A DNA stretch of 64,000 nucleotides from Artemia franciscana. Lineage: Eukaryota > Arthropoda > Branchiopoda > Anostraca > Artemiidae. The notes under the pieces are model-generated. The model did not search any database. It had not been told where the DNA came from and saw only the letters and a program-made list of their open reading frames with translations. Positions 12,191-23,747 of the stretch are shown piece by piece; the stretch's first letter is position 1; each line of letters begins with the position of its first letter. The position numbers and the translations under genes are program-made. The stretch covers positions 31,366,566 to 31,430,565 of the forward strand of contig NC_088866.1 in the NCBI RefSeq assembly GCF_032884065.1, given 5' to 3'.

Positions 12191-13091
12191 GTCGTCCAGA
12201 TTGGCTGAAGGATGAACTTTCTCTGGAGAATGCTGAAAATTAGTTTTATTTGATGCAGTACAACTTTCTAAAACTGGCTTTCTGAGGGGCTATCCTATCA
12301 AAACCATGTGTTGACCCCATCAAGTATAAGTATAAAACATGCATAAAATCGTCTTATTAAACTTGCTAAAGGACGAATGTCGACTAGCACCCTTGTGCTA
12401 TGCCTGGTGTTGTGAAGGAGGGTAAATTAGAATATGACATATACAGCTCGTTTTGGAACCTAAAAAGTACTTGCAAGGGCTAAAAAAAAAAAAAATGGCT
12501 GAAAACCACTATAAGTCTTGAACTAGGAATAAGTAAAAACTTGTCATATAGTTTGTTTGGACGCCGGTATAGTAAATAAAGTGCAACTACCACACGGCTA
12601 GACGCTGAAGTTTTTAAGAGCTAGGGGACAAAGATATAACGGGAAAAGTCTTTAGTTTAGAAAAACACTGCTTTTAAGATTTCGAATCTTTCTACTTGAT
12701 ACATCTTTTATGCGATTTTAGTCTCTTGAGGGATGTGTCAACTGCCCTTTTGTCTTTATCGCGAGTCCTAGACTTATAGAACTATTCTTTTTATTGATAA
12801 TTTCATTTAAACTTTTATAACAAACATCAAATAAAATTATATGTTTTGTAAGGATAATTGAAGCATAAGAAAGCCGTTAGGGTCAAGTTTTCAGTGAAGA
12901 TGAAAAAAGATATTTTCTAAATCTAGGGGGGGGGGACTTTTTCAAATTTTAAAACGAAAATACAAAAAAGATATTTTTAAGTATATAGCGGACAATTCCA
13001 CTAGCTTTGAATAAAAAAAGCTAAAGTATTTAAGCTTTTTCTCTGAGCAACTTTAATGGAAACGTACCTTAAAATTATGTATTAATTACAG
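12191..13091 (+). other. Probable SCPx intron sequence
   Basis: AT-rich DNA ending in the acceptor AG at 13090-13091. I looked for upstream thiolase exons in all frames here and found none, so the rest of the thiolase domain probably lies left of this window or beyond the retrotransposons. Confidence 0.4.
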
Positions 13092-13239
13092 GGCTTGCCC
13101 AGTGTGCTGAACTTGTTTGGCAGCTAAGAGGAGGAGCTGATAGGCGTCAAGTGCCCGGAGCAAAAGTAGCGCTACAGCGTCTTGGAGGTGCGGCAGTCGT
13201 TGCGCTCTATAAGTTGGGTTTTCCAGTGAATAAATCTAA
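13092..13239 (+). CDS. SCPX: SCPx exon: C-terminal end of the thiolase domain
   Basis: Acceptor TTACAG ends at 13091 and donor GTAAGC starts at 13240. The exon enters in phase 1 (a preceding G would complete GGG) and leaves in phase 2. It encodes the conserved [14 protein letters not shown] segment and [12 protein letters not shown] at the thiolase end. Confidence 0.93.
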
Positions 13240-16200
13240 GTAAGCACTTTTAAATATACTCTCTTTCTCTCTCTAGTACCATCTTTCTCTCTTTCTCTCT
13301 CTCTGATCTATTCTCTGCCTTTTTTTTCTAGTGATGCAATTGCCAAGTTAAACTTGGAATAAGTGTGAGCTCAGAAAGGATACCAGAAACTTTTTAGGGG
13401 TTTCTGGGGAATAAAAAAAATCTAAAATGTTTTATTAGACATATGTATTTTATCATATATATGAGAGTATCAAAAAGGGTATTTTTCAAAATATAGGAGA
13501 AGAGGGGAAGGTAAAAAAAAGGTTCTGCTGAACAGCTGCTGAATAGCTTCATCTGTTTGATAACAGCATTCCAAAGAAGAAAGAATTGAAAAACGATGAA
13601 GCAGAACAATCGACTAAAAAGGAATGATAAAAAAAAGCTGGAAGAGATAGGCAGAGAAGAATAAACCTGATACAAAATCCGGTTTTTTTTTAATATGCTA
13701 AAACTGCATGCTGATCTTCTTTGATATACCGAATAACTTTAAATATATGCAAACACTTAATATTAAAAATAAATTTGATTACATTTTTTGCCAAAATCTA
13801 AGATTAAACATAGCCTCAAAATAACCTTAATTAAATAAATCACTGAAAAGTCTGCACTCAAAAAGATAATGAATTTAAGTTTCCTTGTCATGGGAATCAC
13901 AGGCTGAACCCTTGCTGTTGGAGCTGTTCCAAGGGTCATTCAAGCCCAGGAAAAAATTCATGACATCACCACTCCCGACTCAAATATAAGCAAAAAGAAG
14001 CCGAATCAGAGTGAAAAATTTGATTAAAGTAGGCAATCCACCAGGCGCGGCCCCCCTCCCTAGCTGTGGTTGCTGGGGCATCTGAACCAATTGCCCTTCG
14101 TAGGAACGGCTTTTATTGCTTTTATTGATTGTAAATAGAGTGATTTCATAAGTAGATATACAGAAATAGATGATTTACAGTAATCAGTGACAATTGGTGT
14201 TAGCTTATGATTAGGAGGAGTTTTAAGAATTTGAAAAAGAGCAGTATGATCGTTAAGAAACTTAAGGACTGGGGGCTTATCAGCTTAAGAGAATTACTCA
14301 TGCCAATTAATGTACAAACTTTTGCTTAAAGTCTTATGAATTTCGTTAATATTGTTAGACAACATGCATAAAAGTGAAACAAAAGCGTAGCGTATGCTGT
14401 TTTGTGAGCAACGACGAAAAGAAGGAAAGAACGAGGAGGGTTAAACCCCTTCCTTCTTCCTGTTTACTTCCCTGGTTTCACTATCTGTTGATTTTAGGAG
14501 TATATATAATTCTTGAGAATATTAAGTTAAGTTTTTGATCTGCCGTAGTTTTTGGCAATGCCTTTTATAATAATCTTTTTCATCAAAAAATCAGAGTAGA
14601 ATGGATAATGGATTTTCAGTTATACAGATAGAAAACATTTGCAAGATCCTTTTATATTTTATGCGGCTGAAACGATCCTGAATCTGAAGCAGTAGTTACC
14701 CTTTAACATTGGTCTATCTTACCCGACCTTTTTTTAAGGATTTTTTCGTATTGTGTTCTGTTGTAACTGTTAATATGCTTAAATAAATGCATGCAAGGTC
14801 TATTATTGAAGAAATCCTGTACTGTTGTCTTTAAATGAAATCAAGTTTTTCTCATTTCATCAAATAATCCCAAATTTTTACAAAAACAGTTTCTTTGTAA
14901 AATTTAATACAAAGATCTTTTGAATTAAGTATTTTAACACCAAAACTTTTTGCTGAGTATCATACTTCAAATCAGGACCATATTCAGGAGGTCATTCAGA
15001 GGGTTAAACGTTTTTACCTGCATTTCAAGATCAATTTGTGAGTCGAGAAGATATTTCATAGTTTTTTAGGATATATATTCTTTTTACCTGTATTTTTACA
15101 ACCAATTTGCAAGCCAGGGAAATATTTCGGGGGAGAGTCCAAACCCCGTATATTCTCTCCTCATGGATACGTTCCTGCTTCCTATCACCCGGTGCAATCA
15201 TAAAAAGGTGAAACAATACGGACAGATACAGGTTGCTAAGGGATACTTTTGGGCCTAGATCCAAGGCATCGAAGCTGCAGAGGATATCGGCGGTAGAGTG
15301 TAACATAACAGACAACAGTTGGGCCTTGGAAATTTTTTGGTTAGAACTTCGGTTGCTTCCCAGGGATTCGAAAGTGCTAAAATTCGCTTAGAGCCAATGC
15401 GACTTTTCCAAAAAGCTCTAGCCTATACGGTGTCGATGGTAGAATCGTTCAAGGTCTCATACTTTGGGGAATCATCGGCTTTTCAATTTTGAAGCTTTCT
15501 AGGGCCTTGATCGAAAACAAGCCTGTAATCTAAAATTTTTGTGGGGAAAGATCATTAACTCCAGCTACGTGCCTACAGACTTGGGTGCTTCCGTACGGGA
15601 AGTATATGAGATTTGGAAGTAGCTTAGGTATCTGAGAATATATTCCCTTGTCACCTTGACTTAAGATCCTTGCCCCATTAGGTACAAGCACACCTGAGAA
15701 CTTTTGCGGAAGGTCTCAGTTTTTTTATGGGCATCTGTTATATCTTGTTCGAACTAAAATCACCTAGTCCTTTAAAATATGTACGATTAGAGCACCAAAT
15801 TGGTCCAGAGGTCTCTCCAATACTCACTCCTTCTCACCACCAGCTTTTTAGCAGAAAAGTATGCTGGTCTTTTTTCTCGTTCCCGGTGGGCTTACAACTC
15901 ATTGGTCAAGTACCATGGGTCATCGCGACATGGGATCGATTATCTAGGATCGTATGCCTCTTTTGGAGCCTTTGTTCAGAAAATTTCCGATTTAATTGAA
16001 ACTTGTGAGTTAAAATTATGGGGAAAGATGAGAGGGGAAGAATCTTAAGAGCCGTATATCACTTCTTAGTATCATCTATCAGAGTCTGACTGAAATTTGA
16101 TGGGTTTACAGCTACAGCCAGGTGGTTTTTCCCGAAAAATTTTGGACAAGTAGTTTTTTATTTCGGTTGAGGCGCTAGCAGGTTTAAAAGTTCACAAGTC

Positions 16201-16329
16201 GGGGATTCCTGGCATGCTACACAAAGCCTACAGGCAAATCAGTCAAACACTTATCAAGTCTCAACTTTTGTCTACCACGTTATAGTCTACCACCTGTTAA
16301 CTTGGAAACCTCACAGTTCAACCCACAAC

Positions 16330-16406
<77 letters not shown>

Positions 16407-18845
16407 TATTCATTCCTTTTTATGCATGTCGTCCGACAGGCTCTTTAGTTAGTAAATTAATTAGGCCTATTATTTAATTAGTAACTAATTAAAATTATGG
16501 TCATCATAGACATAAGGTATGTCCTCCTGATTTTCCTGTCAAAATAATCATCTTTTTAAAATATTTGTTTAGCAAACTAAAACTATCTGTACCTTGAGAT
16601 CAATTACCAAACCCCATGTGGTAAACCCTCAGGGGGTAGATATATCTCTGGCATCGCTGTAAGAAATTGTAATTTTAAAGCTCAACCGCCGAGATGACTG
16701 TTGCCGATTCAGATACTAAGGACTTCATTTGTGCGAATGTTTTCGAAGAAATAAAAAAAGTATTAGAGGCCGATGGGGCAAACCTTGTCAAGAAGATCAA
16801 TGGTATATATGCTTTCAAAGTCCGAAATGGCCCAAATGGAAAAGAGGCCATGTGGATTGTTGATGCTAAGAATGGAAAGGGGTCAGTCACAATAAATGGA
16901 AAAAGTAAGTTTCATTATGTTTAATATATTTGGTTTGAGTACAGTCTAGTACAGACTTAAGTCCAGAAATTATGGCCTTGGTTCAAGGGCGTCGCCAGTT
17001 TTTTTTCGTGGGGGGTGGGGTACAAAAAACTTTATAATGCGTCAAAAACTTATTTATATGCATTTTTTGTTATGTTTGTAGTGCCTCGATTCAAATAAAT
17101 TTAGGTTGGGTTGGGGGGGTCAAACCCAGTAACCCCCGTCCCCTACCGACTGTCTACCCGATGACAAGCTATTGGTAGCTTGTAGGGAAATTTTTGGACA
17201 CAGGCCTTTAGTTGATCTCGAAAAACTGAAATAACGGGTACCTGTTTCTTATAATAAGAAAGAATTTCAATTCAAACTTATCGGTTATATAATAAGCACT
17301 ATAAAATTTTGACACAAGAATCTGGTCAAGTATTAACATCTTCATACCACACTATTAGCTTAGTTCAGATGGGATAATAACCGGTTAGTTTGCTTTGACT
17401 AGTAACAGAATATAGTGTCTCACCATGTATATTCAAGTTAAGATTTGGGATTTGCCAAGAAATTTCCACTTTGTTTCGTTTTTATTTGTATTTGCGATTA
17501 TTTTCACATTTTTGTTTCTTAATTTTTTCATGGTCGGTGTAAAGAGGGAAGTAAAAAACGTTTTTACTTCGTTTTGGTCTTAAGTTTGTCTTACCTACTT
17601 AAATAATGGTTAAGAATATGAATGTGACAAATAAGCGTCAATTGACATGGACAATCTTATCGTCAAAACGAGGAAGACAACAAATGAAACTTTTGTTCAA
17701 TATGCAAGTTTTAAAAATGGGAAACCAGAAGTTCTATTAAGAGATGGTCAGATTTAAACTCAGATCTCTCTTTCTCTCTCCTCCCCTCCCCCAAAGCTTT
17801 TGCCCTCTCCCCTGCCTACTTACTGAAAGGTGATGACAGTGAGGAAAAGGAGGTGGCTAGCTCAATTTCAAAGCTGTTTTTATCTTTGTTTGTGCTATAT
17901 ATAGCTCAGTTGTAGTTTAAAGAAAAAATCGGTTGGTCAAACATCAGAATCTTTATAGGTAGTATTAGATATGGCGGCGAAATTCAAAGAATTAAATCGT
18001 GAGTACTAATTAATAGAAACTCAGGATGTAGTTGTAAGATGTAAATAGACTGTATCTTATGGAGAGTCAATAAATAGAGTAACTGGTAGTGTATCCAAGG
18101 GCATGTTCAGGATATTTTTTTGAGGGGGGAGGGGTACAAACACCTTTACTAAACGTATACGCATTTTTGCTACTTTTTATGGGTCAGACAAAATTTCACA
18201 GGGGGGGGGGGGGTTCAACCTTGGTAACATCCGTTATAAGGCCTTATCCTGGATTGGGGGGGGGGCTCATTTGTAGGGTTCTTTTTTCTGGTTAATTAGT
18301 TTAAATGTGTTTTTAAAATGCTCCCAAATCGGGAATCTACTCGCCGTTGTCCTGTACTTGGGGTATTTAGACTTGGGTTATTATTTGCAAAATGCTCCCA
18401 AGTTGGGAATCTGCTCAGCATTGTCCGCCACTTGAGGTACTTAGACATGGAGTTTTACTTGTAAAATAGACACAAGTCGGGGATGTACTCATCCAATTTC
18501 CGTTATTGGGGTGTTTAGGATTGGGGTACTATTTGTAAATTGCACAAGCTGGATATCTACTCATCATTGTCTGCCGCTTGGGGTGTCTAGAAAATGGGGA
18601 AGAATTGACTTCATTTAATTTCCCTTGTTAAATCCCTTTTTTAATATTATTTACTTTTACTAGCAAAGCCTGATGTGACGATTACCATGGACGATTCAGA
18701 TTTACTTGAACTGATGTCAGGTCGGCTTAACTCCCAAAAAGCCTTTTTCCAGGGAAAGCTGAAAATCCAGGGAAACATGGGACTTGCTATGAAGCTCCAA
18801 GAATTTCAGAAGAAGGCCGAGGAAACTTTAAAGGCTAAATTGTGA
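13092..18845 (+). CDS. SCPX: SCPx: peroxisomal 3-oxoacyl-CoA thiolase / sterol carrier protein 2, 3' part of gene
   Basis: SCPx joins a thiolase that completes peroxisomal beta-oxidation of branched-chain acyl-CoAs and bile-acid-like side chains to a C-terminal SCP2 lipid-transfer domain. Three coding exons are visible: 13092-13239, 16681-16904 and 18664-18845. The first encodes the end of the thiolase domain ([35 protein letters not shown]). The next two encode the SCP2 domain ([29 protein letters not shown], then [30 protein letters not shown]). Donors and acceptors are GT..AG and codon phases agree at both junctions (2 then 1). The protein ends in AKL, a PTS1 peroxisomal targeting signal, as in animal SCP2. 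Most of the thiolase domain is outside the window or not found. An alternative terminal exon is listed separately. Confidence 0.93.
13332..13362 (+). CDS. SCPX: Candidate alternative terminal exon of SCPx (thiolase-only isoform)
   Basis: A pyrimidine-rich tract ends in TTTTTTTCTAG at 13331, only 92 bases after the donor at 13240. Splicing there keeps the frame (phase 2 plus one base) and adds DAIAKLNLE before TAA at 13360-13362. A polyadenylation hexamer AATAAA follows at 13410-13415. The product would contain the thiolase but no SCP2 domain and no AKL signal at its end. The splice and polyA signals are seen directly; use of the exon is inference. It could be fortuitous. Confidence 0.5.
13416..16330 (+). 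other. SCPx intron, including an unidentified coding-like stretch
   Basis: Mostly AT-rich intron sequence. Between about 15030 and 16060 the base composition rises and several short frames on both strands look somewhat protein-like, for example [18 protein letters not shown] on + and [12 protein letters not shown] on -. They share no domain I recognise and are interrupted by stops. They may be an old mobile-element relic. Confidence 0.35.
16331..16400. repeat. (AT)n microsatellite
   Basis: About 70 bases of pure TA dinucleotides, directly left of a dispersed repeat (16401-16680). The same arrangement occurs at 57298-57670. Confidence 0.95.
16401..16680 (+). repeat. Dispersed repeat R4, ending at the SCP2 exon acceptor
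   Basis: About 270 bases closely matching 57397-57670, for example GGTCATCATAGACATAAGGT and GGCATCGCTGTAAGAAATT. Similarity stops after AATTTTAA, where this copy reads AG and then the SCP2 exon, while the other copy reads GGCAGGACGG. The repeat edge therefore coincides with the acceptor of the next exon. Confidence 0.85.
16681..16904 (+). CDS. SCPX: SCPx exon: first part of the SCP2 domain
   Basis: Enters in phase 2 (aa + c = Asn) and reads [15 protein letters not shown] before the conserved [27 protein letters not shown] and [12 protein letters not shown]. The donor GTAAGT starts at 16905. The internal Met codon at 16694 could be the start of an SCP2-only product made from an internal promoter, as known for vertebrate SCP2; nothing in the sequence proves that here. 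The polypyrimidine tract before the acceptor is weak. Confidence 0.92.
16905..18307 (+). other. SCPx intron, first part
   Basis: Intron with G-rich patches near 17010-17140 and 18120-18270, the latter with poly-G runs. No exon-like sequence recognised. Confidence 0.5.
18308..18600. repeat. Degenerate minisatellite in SCPx intron
   Basis: Four diverged tandem copies of a unit of about 75-90 bases. Each contains a version of AAATGCTCCCAAATCGGGAA, then ATCTACTC, then TTGGGGTATTTAGA. Confidence 0.75.
18664..18845 (+). CDS. SCPX: SCPx terminal exon: SCP2 domain end and PTS1 signal
   Basis: Acceptor TTTTACTAG ends at 18663. It enters in phase 1 (a + ca = Thr). It encodes [19 protein letters not shown], then [20 protein letters not shown], and ends TLKAKL before TGA at 18843-18845. 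The GNMGLAMKL block and the terminal AKL are characteristic of animal SCP2. Confidence 0.95.
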
Positions 18846-20242
18846 TTTTCTTTCTTTCTTTTTTTTTTTGCTTTGTATTTCAATTGGGACCTGTTTATGT
18901 CTTTTTGTTAATCTGCCAATTTACTTACTATATAAAAAGAGTGAAATGAAATTTCTTCTTTTATGAATATTGGTAGGAGATAATGGTTTTTTTTTTAAAT
19001 AGACAAAATTCTTTCTGTCTCCTTTTTTCTTGTTTTTAAGGCTATGATCGAATTAGTGGTATAAGCTAACATCAGCTGACATTCACGCATATCTTGGGTT
19101 CAGAAGCTGTGTTTTTGCGTATAAACTAAGGCTTTCGCTTCTTCTGTCAAACTTCGTCCATTTTGTAGCAGATTCATCAAATTAGCTAAATTAAAAATTA
19201 TTGAGCGGGTGCCGACTTTCCGCCTGCTGATTTGCATCACAGAACGCCAGATATGCCGCAGAGTTCCGCCATGCTTGGTGCGTACCATTTCTGAAATTGG
19301 ATGCCCCCTCGCAAATTATATGGAACGTTGTATATTCGTTTTTAAGAAGTATTTTAAATTCTGTCATTCAAACTTCAAAATGTTTGTAGAAACAAAATTA
19401 AAGTGATCATACGGCCTTGAAAGACATCAATTTGTTAGAATCCAGCCAGCGATTCCGCTTTCTGACAATGTGTAACAGATGGCAGTTTTGTCTCGTTGGC
19501 TTTATCACCAACTTTTAGTTTTATCCAATTAGTAGCTTTACTCTTAATATTGATTATGAAGAATTTGAGTTTCAACATAAATAATTTGACTATCCTGCTT
19601 TTCTATGTCAAAAAGTATTGGCTTAGAGTCAAATGCAAGGCTTCTTTTTTCTTCTTTCTATTTGATCGTATATTTCTGTTTTCGTCAGTTATGTTTATTT
19701 TATTACTTGTAGTCATAGATTTATTACCCGAATAGATACAGACAACATAGAAAAGTATTGCGTTAATTGAGAAGATAACACAGGTAACAACAATGGTGGC
19801 AGACAGTGGCTATAGAAAATCAGACCTAAACAACCGGTTTTGCCTGCTTCAACCAAATGGAAGAAAAAGCGCAATGAGCGCGCCAAAGTTATGTGTAACA
19901 GATGCTGTAAAGTAGTTATTTTGAATAGTTGCATGTCCCTGTTTCAGCCGTCAGATGAAAAAAACGGCACCTATGTAAACCCTTTGCTGTGATAGTTGTA
20001 ACAGTAATTTATTTTTAGCGCAAAATAAGCAAAAAAAAGTGGAGCAATGAAATATAAAAAGAAAAGAAACCAAAACAATAAACTAGAGTAAAAACATTGG
20101 ATAATACCATGAAATAGCCAAAAATATGAAATATTAGACTAGGACAGCCCCAAATGTAGTAAGGCCAGTAACTATAAAAACTATGTGATGATGTGGGGAT
20201 ACAATATGATTTTGAAAATTTAATAAACAGATTCATATTACT
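18846..20242. other. SCPx 3' flank; no further gene recognised
   Basis: Presumed 3' UTR then intergenic sequence. I saw no clear AATAAA close to the stop codon. Short frames at 19209-19406 and 19496-19735 show no recognisable domain. Confidence 0.45.
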
Positions 20243-20605
20243 ATATTTAAATATTCTCAATCAAAGAGAATGATTTTAATTGGCAATCGGTGACAAACAG
20301 CCATGGAAAAAATTTTCTCCATGAAGAGCACCACTTTAAAAATGACCACATTCTTTGGCATAAGGTGATTGTATCAAAAGTAAAAATGTGAGTGATTTCA
20401 GACTGTAAGTAGTTTCTTGAGATAAAATATAATGTTGAAAAAATCATTGATTTTTTTTTTTACTGTTATCTATTACTATATTCAAATATCCTCCGCGAAA
20501 GAACATGATTTTAATCAGCTGACGGTAACGAAAATCTGTTGAAGAATTTTTCCCCTTGGGAAGCACCACTTTAAAATTGATCACATTCCTTGAATTGATT
20601 AAATT
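20243..20605. repeat. Diverged tandem pair of about 125 bases
   Basis: 20243-20372 and 20481-20605 are similar: both contain ATGATTTTAAT, an ATTTT(C/T)CCC-type block and GAGCACCACTTTAAAA or its variant. Identity looks moderate, so this is an old duplication. Confidence 0.6.
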
Positions 20606-20624
20606 AAAAAAATAGTTTTTGACC

Positions 20625-20830
20625 AGAAGTAAGGAGCAATATTATAACTTAAAACGATCAGAGATTACTCCATATATGAGGGGGGGGGGATTGCTCTCTC
20701 CTCTATACCTTGTTGCTCTCGCTACAATATTTTATAACTTTTTAAAAAGCTTTCTATTCTAATTAAACGGCCCTTGTGTTTCAGGAATTGTTTTAAAGAA
20801 CTGGGGCAAACCCCCCTCCCTCTAAATTTT
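20625..20830 (+). repeat. R1 foldback-arm fragment
   Basis: One arm of the R1 terminal module: AGAAGTAAGGAGCAATATTA, AACTTAAAACGATCAGAG, then a poly-G run and CTCTATACCTTG. The return arm is missing. Confidence 0.7.
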
Positions 20831-21694
20831 CCTTCAGGACAATTACATCCTTGCTGAAAATCCACCAAGAAAATTTCTTGCAGACCCACTAACAAATACT
20901 ATACGTAAACAATGGGTAAATTTATTAACTTACTGCCCTTTCCCTTGAAGAATTCGTCTAAGCATACTTTCATTTGAAAAAGACTTTAATTTCTGATTGT
21001 TTTTCAAATTATGTCAGATATACCCATATGTGGAATATTTATCCTAGAAACTTAAAAACTTTGACAGAGTATACTCAAAATTATATATGGCTCTAGTTTT
21101 ACACTATTATAGCCATGGCTATACGGCCCTGGCGTTTTGTTTTTTCTCGGCTGTGGACTTGAGTTTCCGGTCCTAAGGTAGGATCCAACGTCTGTGATTT
21201 GTACGAATTTTTTAAGTGGGAAAGGATTCCTATAAACTTTTTCTGAAAGGCTGAGAGGATTTTCGAGTTTTATTTGTTTTGTTTTTTATCGAGCCCTATG
21301 AGGCTGATAGGAGGTTTTGGGTTCAAAGTCGCGTAGTTCATATAGATAAAAGGCTAATGTAGACATTTAAAACTTCGTTTAATCAACTTGATTGAGGTTA
21401 TATTTTATAAAATACTGAACACTGAGTATAATTTTGCATCAGCTATCACGGAGAATAGTCGGTGGGTGATTGCTTATGAGGTGGGGTTTCTGATGTCCCG
21501 ACAAATTAATTTTGACACTCAAATTGTGTGAATTTATGTGAGTATTCAGGTAAATGTAAAGGATGATCTGTTGAGGGGTATAATAACAATTATCCCTAAC
21601 CTCCCTCCATCAAAAAGTTCGTGGTAATGATCTGAAAGTAAGGAGTGGTAAAGGCTAATAGTAACCAATACTAAAACAAGAGCTTAGAGTTGAT
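20831..21694. other. No gene recognised
   Basis: Intergenic sequence with short R1-like traces, including GTTCGTGGTAATGATCTGAA near 21618-21637. No coding signal. Confidence 0.45.
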
Positions 21695-23747
21695 ATGGCA
21701 CTTGTGACGAGGTCGGAAGAGCCAAGAGCTCATATGGTATGAGCTCTAGCAAAATTATAAGAATCTATAGATTGATTTAAAAGGAAAATCAGAGGCTTAA
21801 TACCGGTCAGGATTTAAGATAAGAGCTCTGAGTCACGAGGTCCTTCTAAATATCAATATTCATTTAGATCCGATCACCCACTTGTAAGTTAAAAATACCC
21901 CAATTTTTCTAATTTTGCCTCTCCCTTCATCCCCCCAGATGGTCAAATCGTGAAAAACGACTTCATCAAGTCAATGTGGAGCTCCCTGACACGCCTACCA
22001 ATTTTCATAGTCCTAGCACGTCCAGAAGCACCAACTCACCAAAGCACTGAACCCCACCCCGTAACTCCCCCAAAGGGAGTGGATCCAGTCTGGTTACGTC
22101 AATCTCGTATCTATGACATTTGCTTATTCTACCCACCAAGTTTCATCCCGATCTCTCCACTCTAAGCGTTTTCCATGATTTCCGGTTTCCAACTCCCCCC
22201 AATGTTAACAGATCTGGTCGGGATTTGAAATAAGAGCTCTGAGGCATTAGTTCCTTCTAAATATAGAATTTCATTAAGATCCGGTCTTTGGTTCTTAAGT
22301 TAAAAATACCTCAATTTTTCTAAATTAATAACCCCCAGCTCCCCCAAAAAGAGTGCAGTTAGTCCGGTTATGTCAATCATGTATCTAGGACTTGTGTGCT
22401 TATTCTTCCCACCAAGCTTCATCCCGATCTCTCCACTCTAAGCGTTTTCCAAGATTTCCGGTTTTCAAGATTTATGTTTTCCTCCTCCCCTGTGTCCGCG
22501 GATTCGATTCGAATTGAAAACAGAGCATATCAGACATAAGATCTTTCTATATATAAAGTTTCATTAAGATCCGATTAACCATTCGTAAGAAAATGATACC
22601 TCAATTTTCACGTTTTCCAAGATTTCCAGTTTCAGCCAGTCTGGTCTGGTTCCTGATACGCCTGCTAAATTCCATCGTCCTAGCTTATCTGGAAGTGCCT
22701 AAAGTAGCAAAATCGGGATAGGCAGACAGAGCGACTGACCGACAGAATTGTCAATCGTTATGTGTCAGGATTTAAGATAAGAGCTCTGAGTCACGAGGTC
22801 CTTCTAAATATCAATATTCATTTAGATCCGATCACCCACTTGTAAGTTAAAAATACCCCAATTTTTCTAATTTTGCCTCTCCCTTCATCCCCCCAGATGG
22901 TCAAATCGTGAAAAATGACTTCATCAAGTCAATGTGGAGCTCCCTGACACGCCTACCAATTTTCATAGTCCTAGCACGTCCAGAAGCACCAACTCACCAA
23001 AGCACTGAACCCCACCCCGTAACTCCCCCAAAGGGAGTGGATCCAGTCTGGTTACGTCAATCTCGTATCTATGACATTTGCTTATTCTACCCACCAAGTT
23101 TCATCCCGATCTCTCCACTCTAAGCGTTTTCCATGATTTCCGGTTTCCAACTCCCCCCAATGTTAACAGATCTGGTCGGGATTTGAAATAAGAGCTCTGA
23201 GGCATTAGTTCCTTCTAAATATAAAATTTCATTAAGATCCGGTCTCTGGTTCTTAAGTTAAAAATACCTCAATTTTTCTAAATTAACAACCCCCAGCTCC
23301 CCCAAAAAGAGTGCTGTTAGTCCGGTTATGTCAATCATGTATCTAGGACTTGTGTGCTTATTCTTCCCACCAAGCTTCATCCCGATCTCTCCACTCTGAG
23401 CGTTTTCCAAGATTTCCGGTTTTCAAGATTTATGTTTTCCTCCTCCCCTATGTCCGCGGATCCGATTCGAATTGAAAACAGAGCATATCAGACATAAGAT
23501 CTTTCTATATATAAAGTTTCATTAAGATCCGATTAACCATTCGTAAGAAAATGATACCTCAATTTTCACGTTTTCCAAGATTTCCAGTTTCAGCCAGTCT
23601 GGTCTGGTTCCTGATACGCCTGCTAAATTCCATCGTCCTAGCTTATCTGGAAGTGCCTAAAGTAGCAAAATCGGGATAGGCAGACAGAGCGACTGACCGA
23701 CAGAATTGTCAATCGTTATGTGTCACTTAGTAGATACCAAGTGCCAT
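21695..23747 (-). mobile_element. Non-autonomous repeat element R2 with short inverted ends and a 958-bp tandem duplication
   Basis: The element starts ATGGCACTTG (21695) and ends CAAGTGCCAT (23747), a 10-bp inverted match. The body is built from diverged subunits that repeat 'AAATAAGAGCTCTGAGGCAT', 'AAGTTAAAAATACC' and 'CATCCCGATCTCTCCACTCT'. Related copies in opposite orientation lie at 29755-30710, 31686-32078 and 40859-41830. It encodes no protein I recognise. Some similarity between copies continues slightly past the 10-bp motif, so the true termini are uncertain. Confidence 0.65.
21806..23721. repeat. Two direct tandem copies of a 958-bp unit
   Basis: Units 21806-22763 and 22764-23721 are almost identical. 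Each ends in CAATCGTTATGTGTC and contains the same 71-codon frame (21950-22165 and 22908-23123), which is repeat sequence and not a gene. I noted only a few substitutions, so the duplication is recent or is an assembly artefact. Confidence 0.95.

Noticed and set aside
16694-16924. A separate single-exon SCP2 gene ending KSKFHYV
   Set aside because: The last six residues read into the intron past the donor GTAAGT at 16905. The domain continues in phase at 18664.
21950-23123. Two identical 71-codon frames as a duplicated gene
   Set aside because: They lie inside the R2 repeat unit, have no recognisable domain, and are not conserved in the other R2 copies.
21806-23721. CRISPR-like or satellite array
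   Set aside because: There are only two long units and no short spaced repeats. The DNA is eukaryotic repeat sequence.
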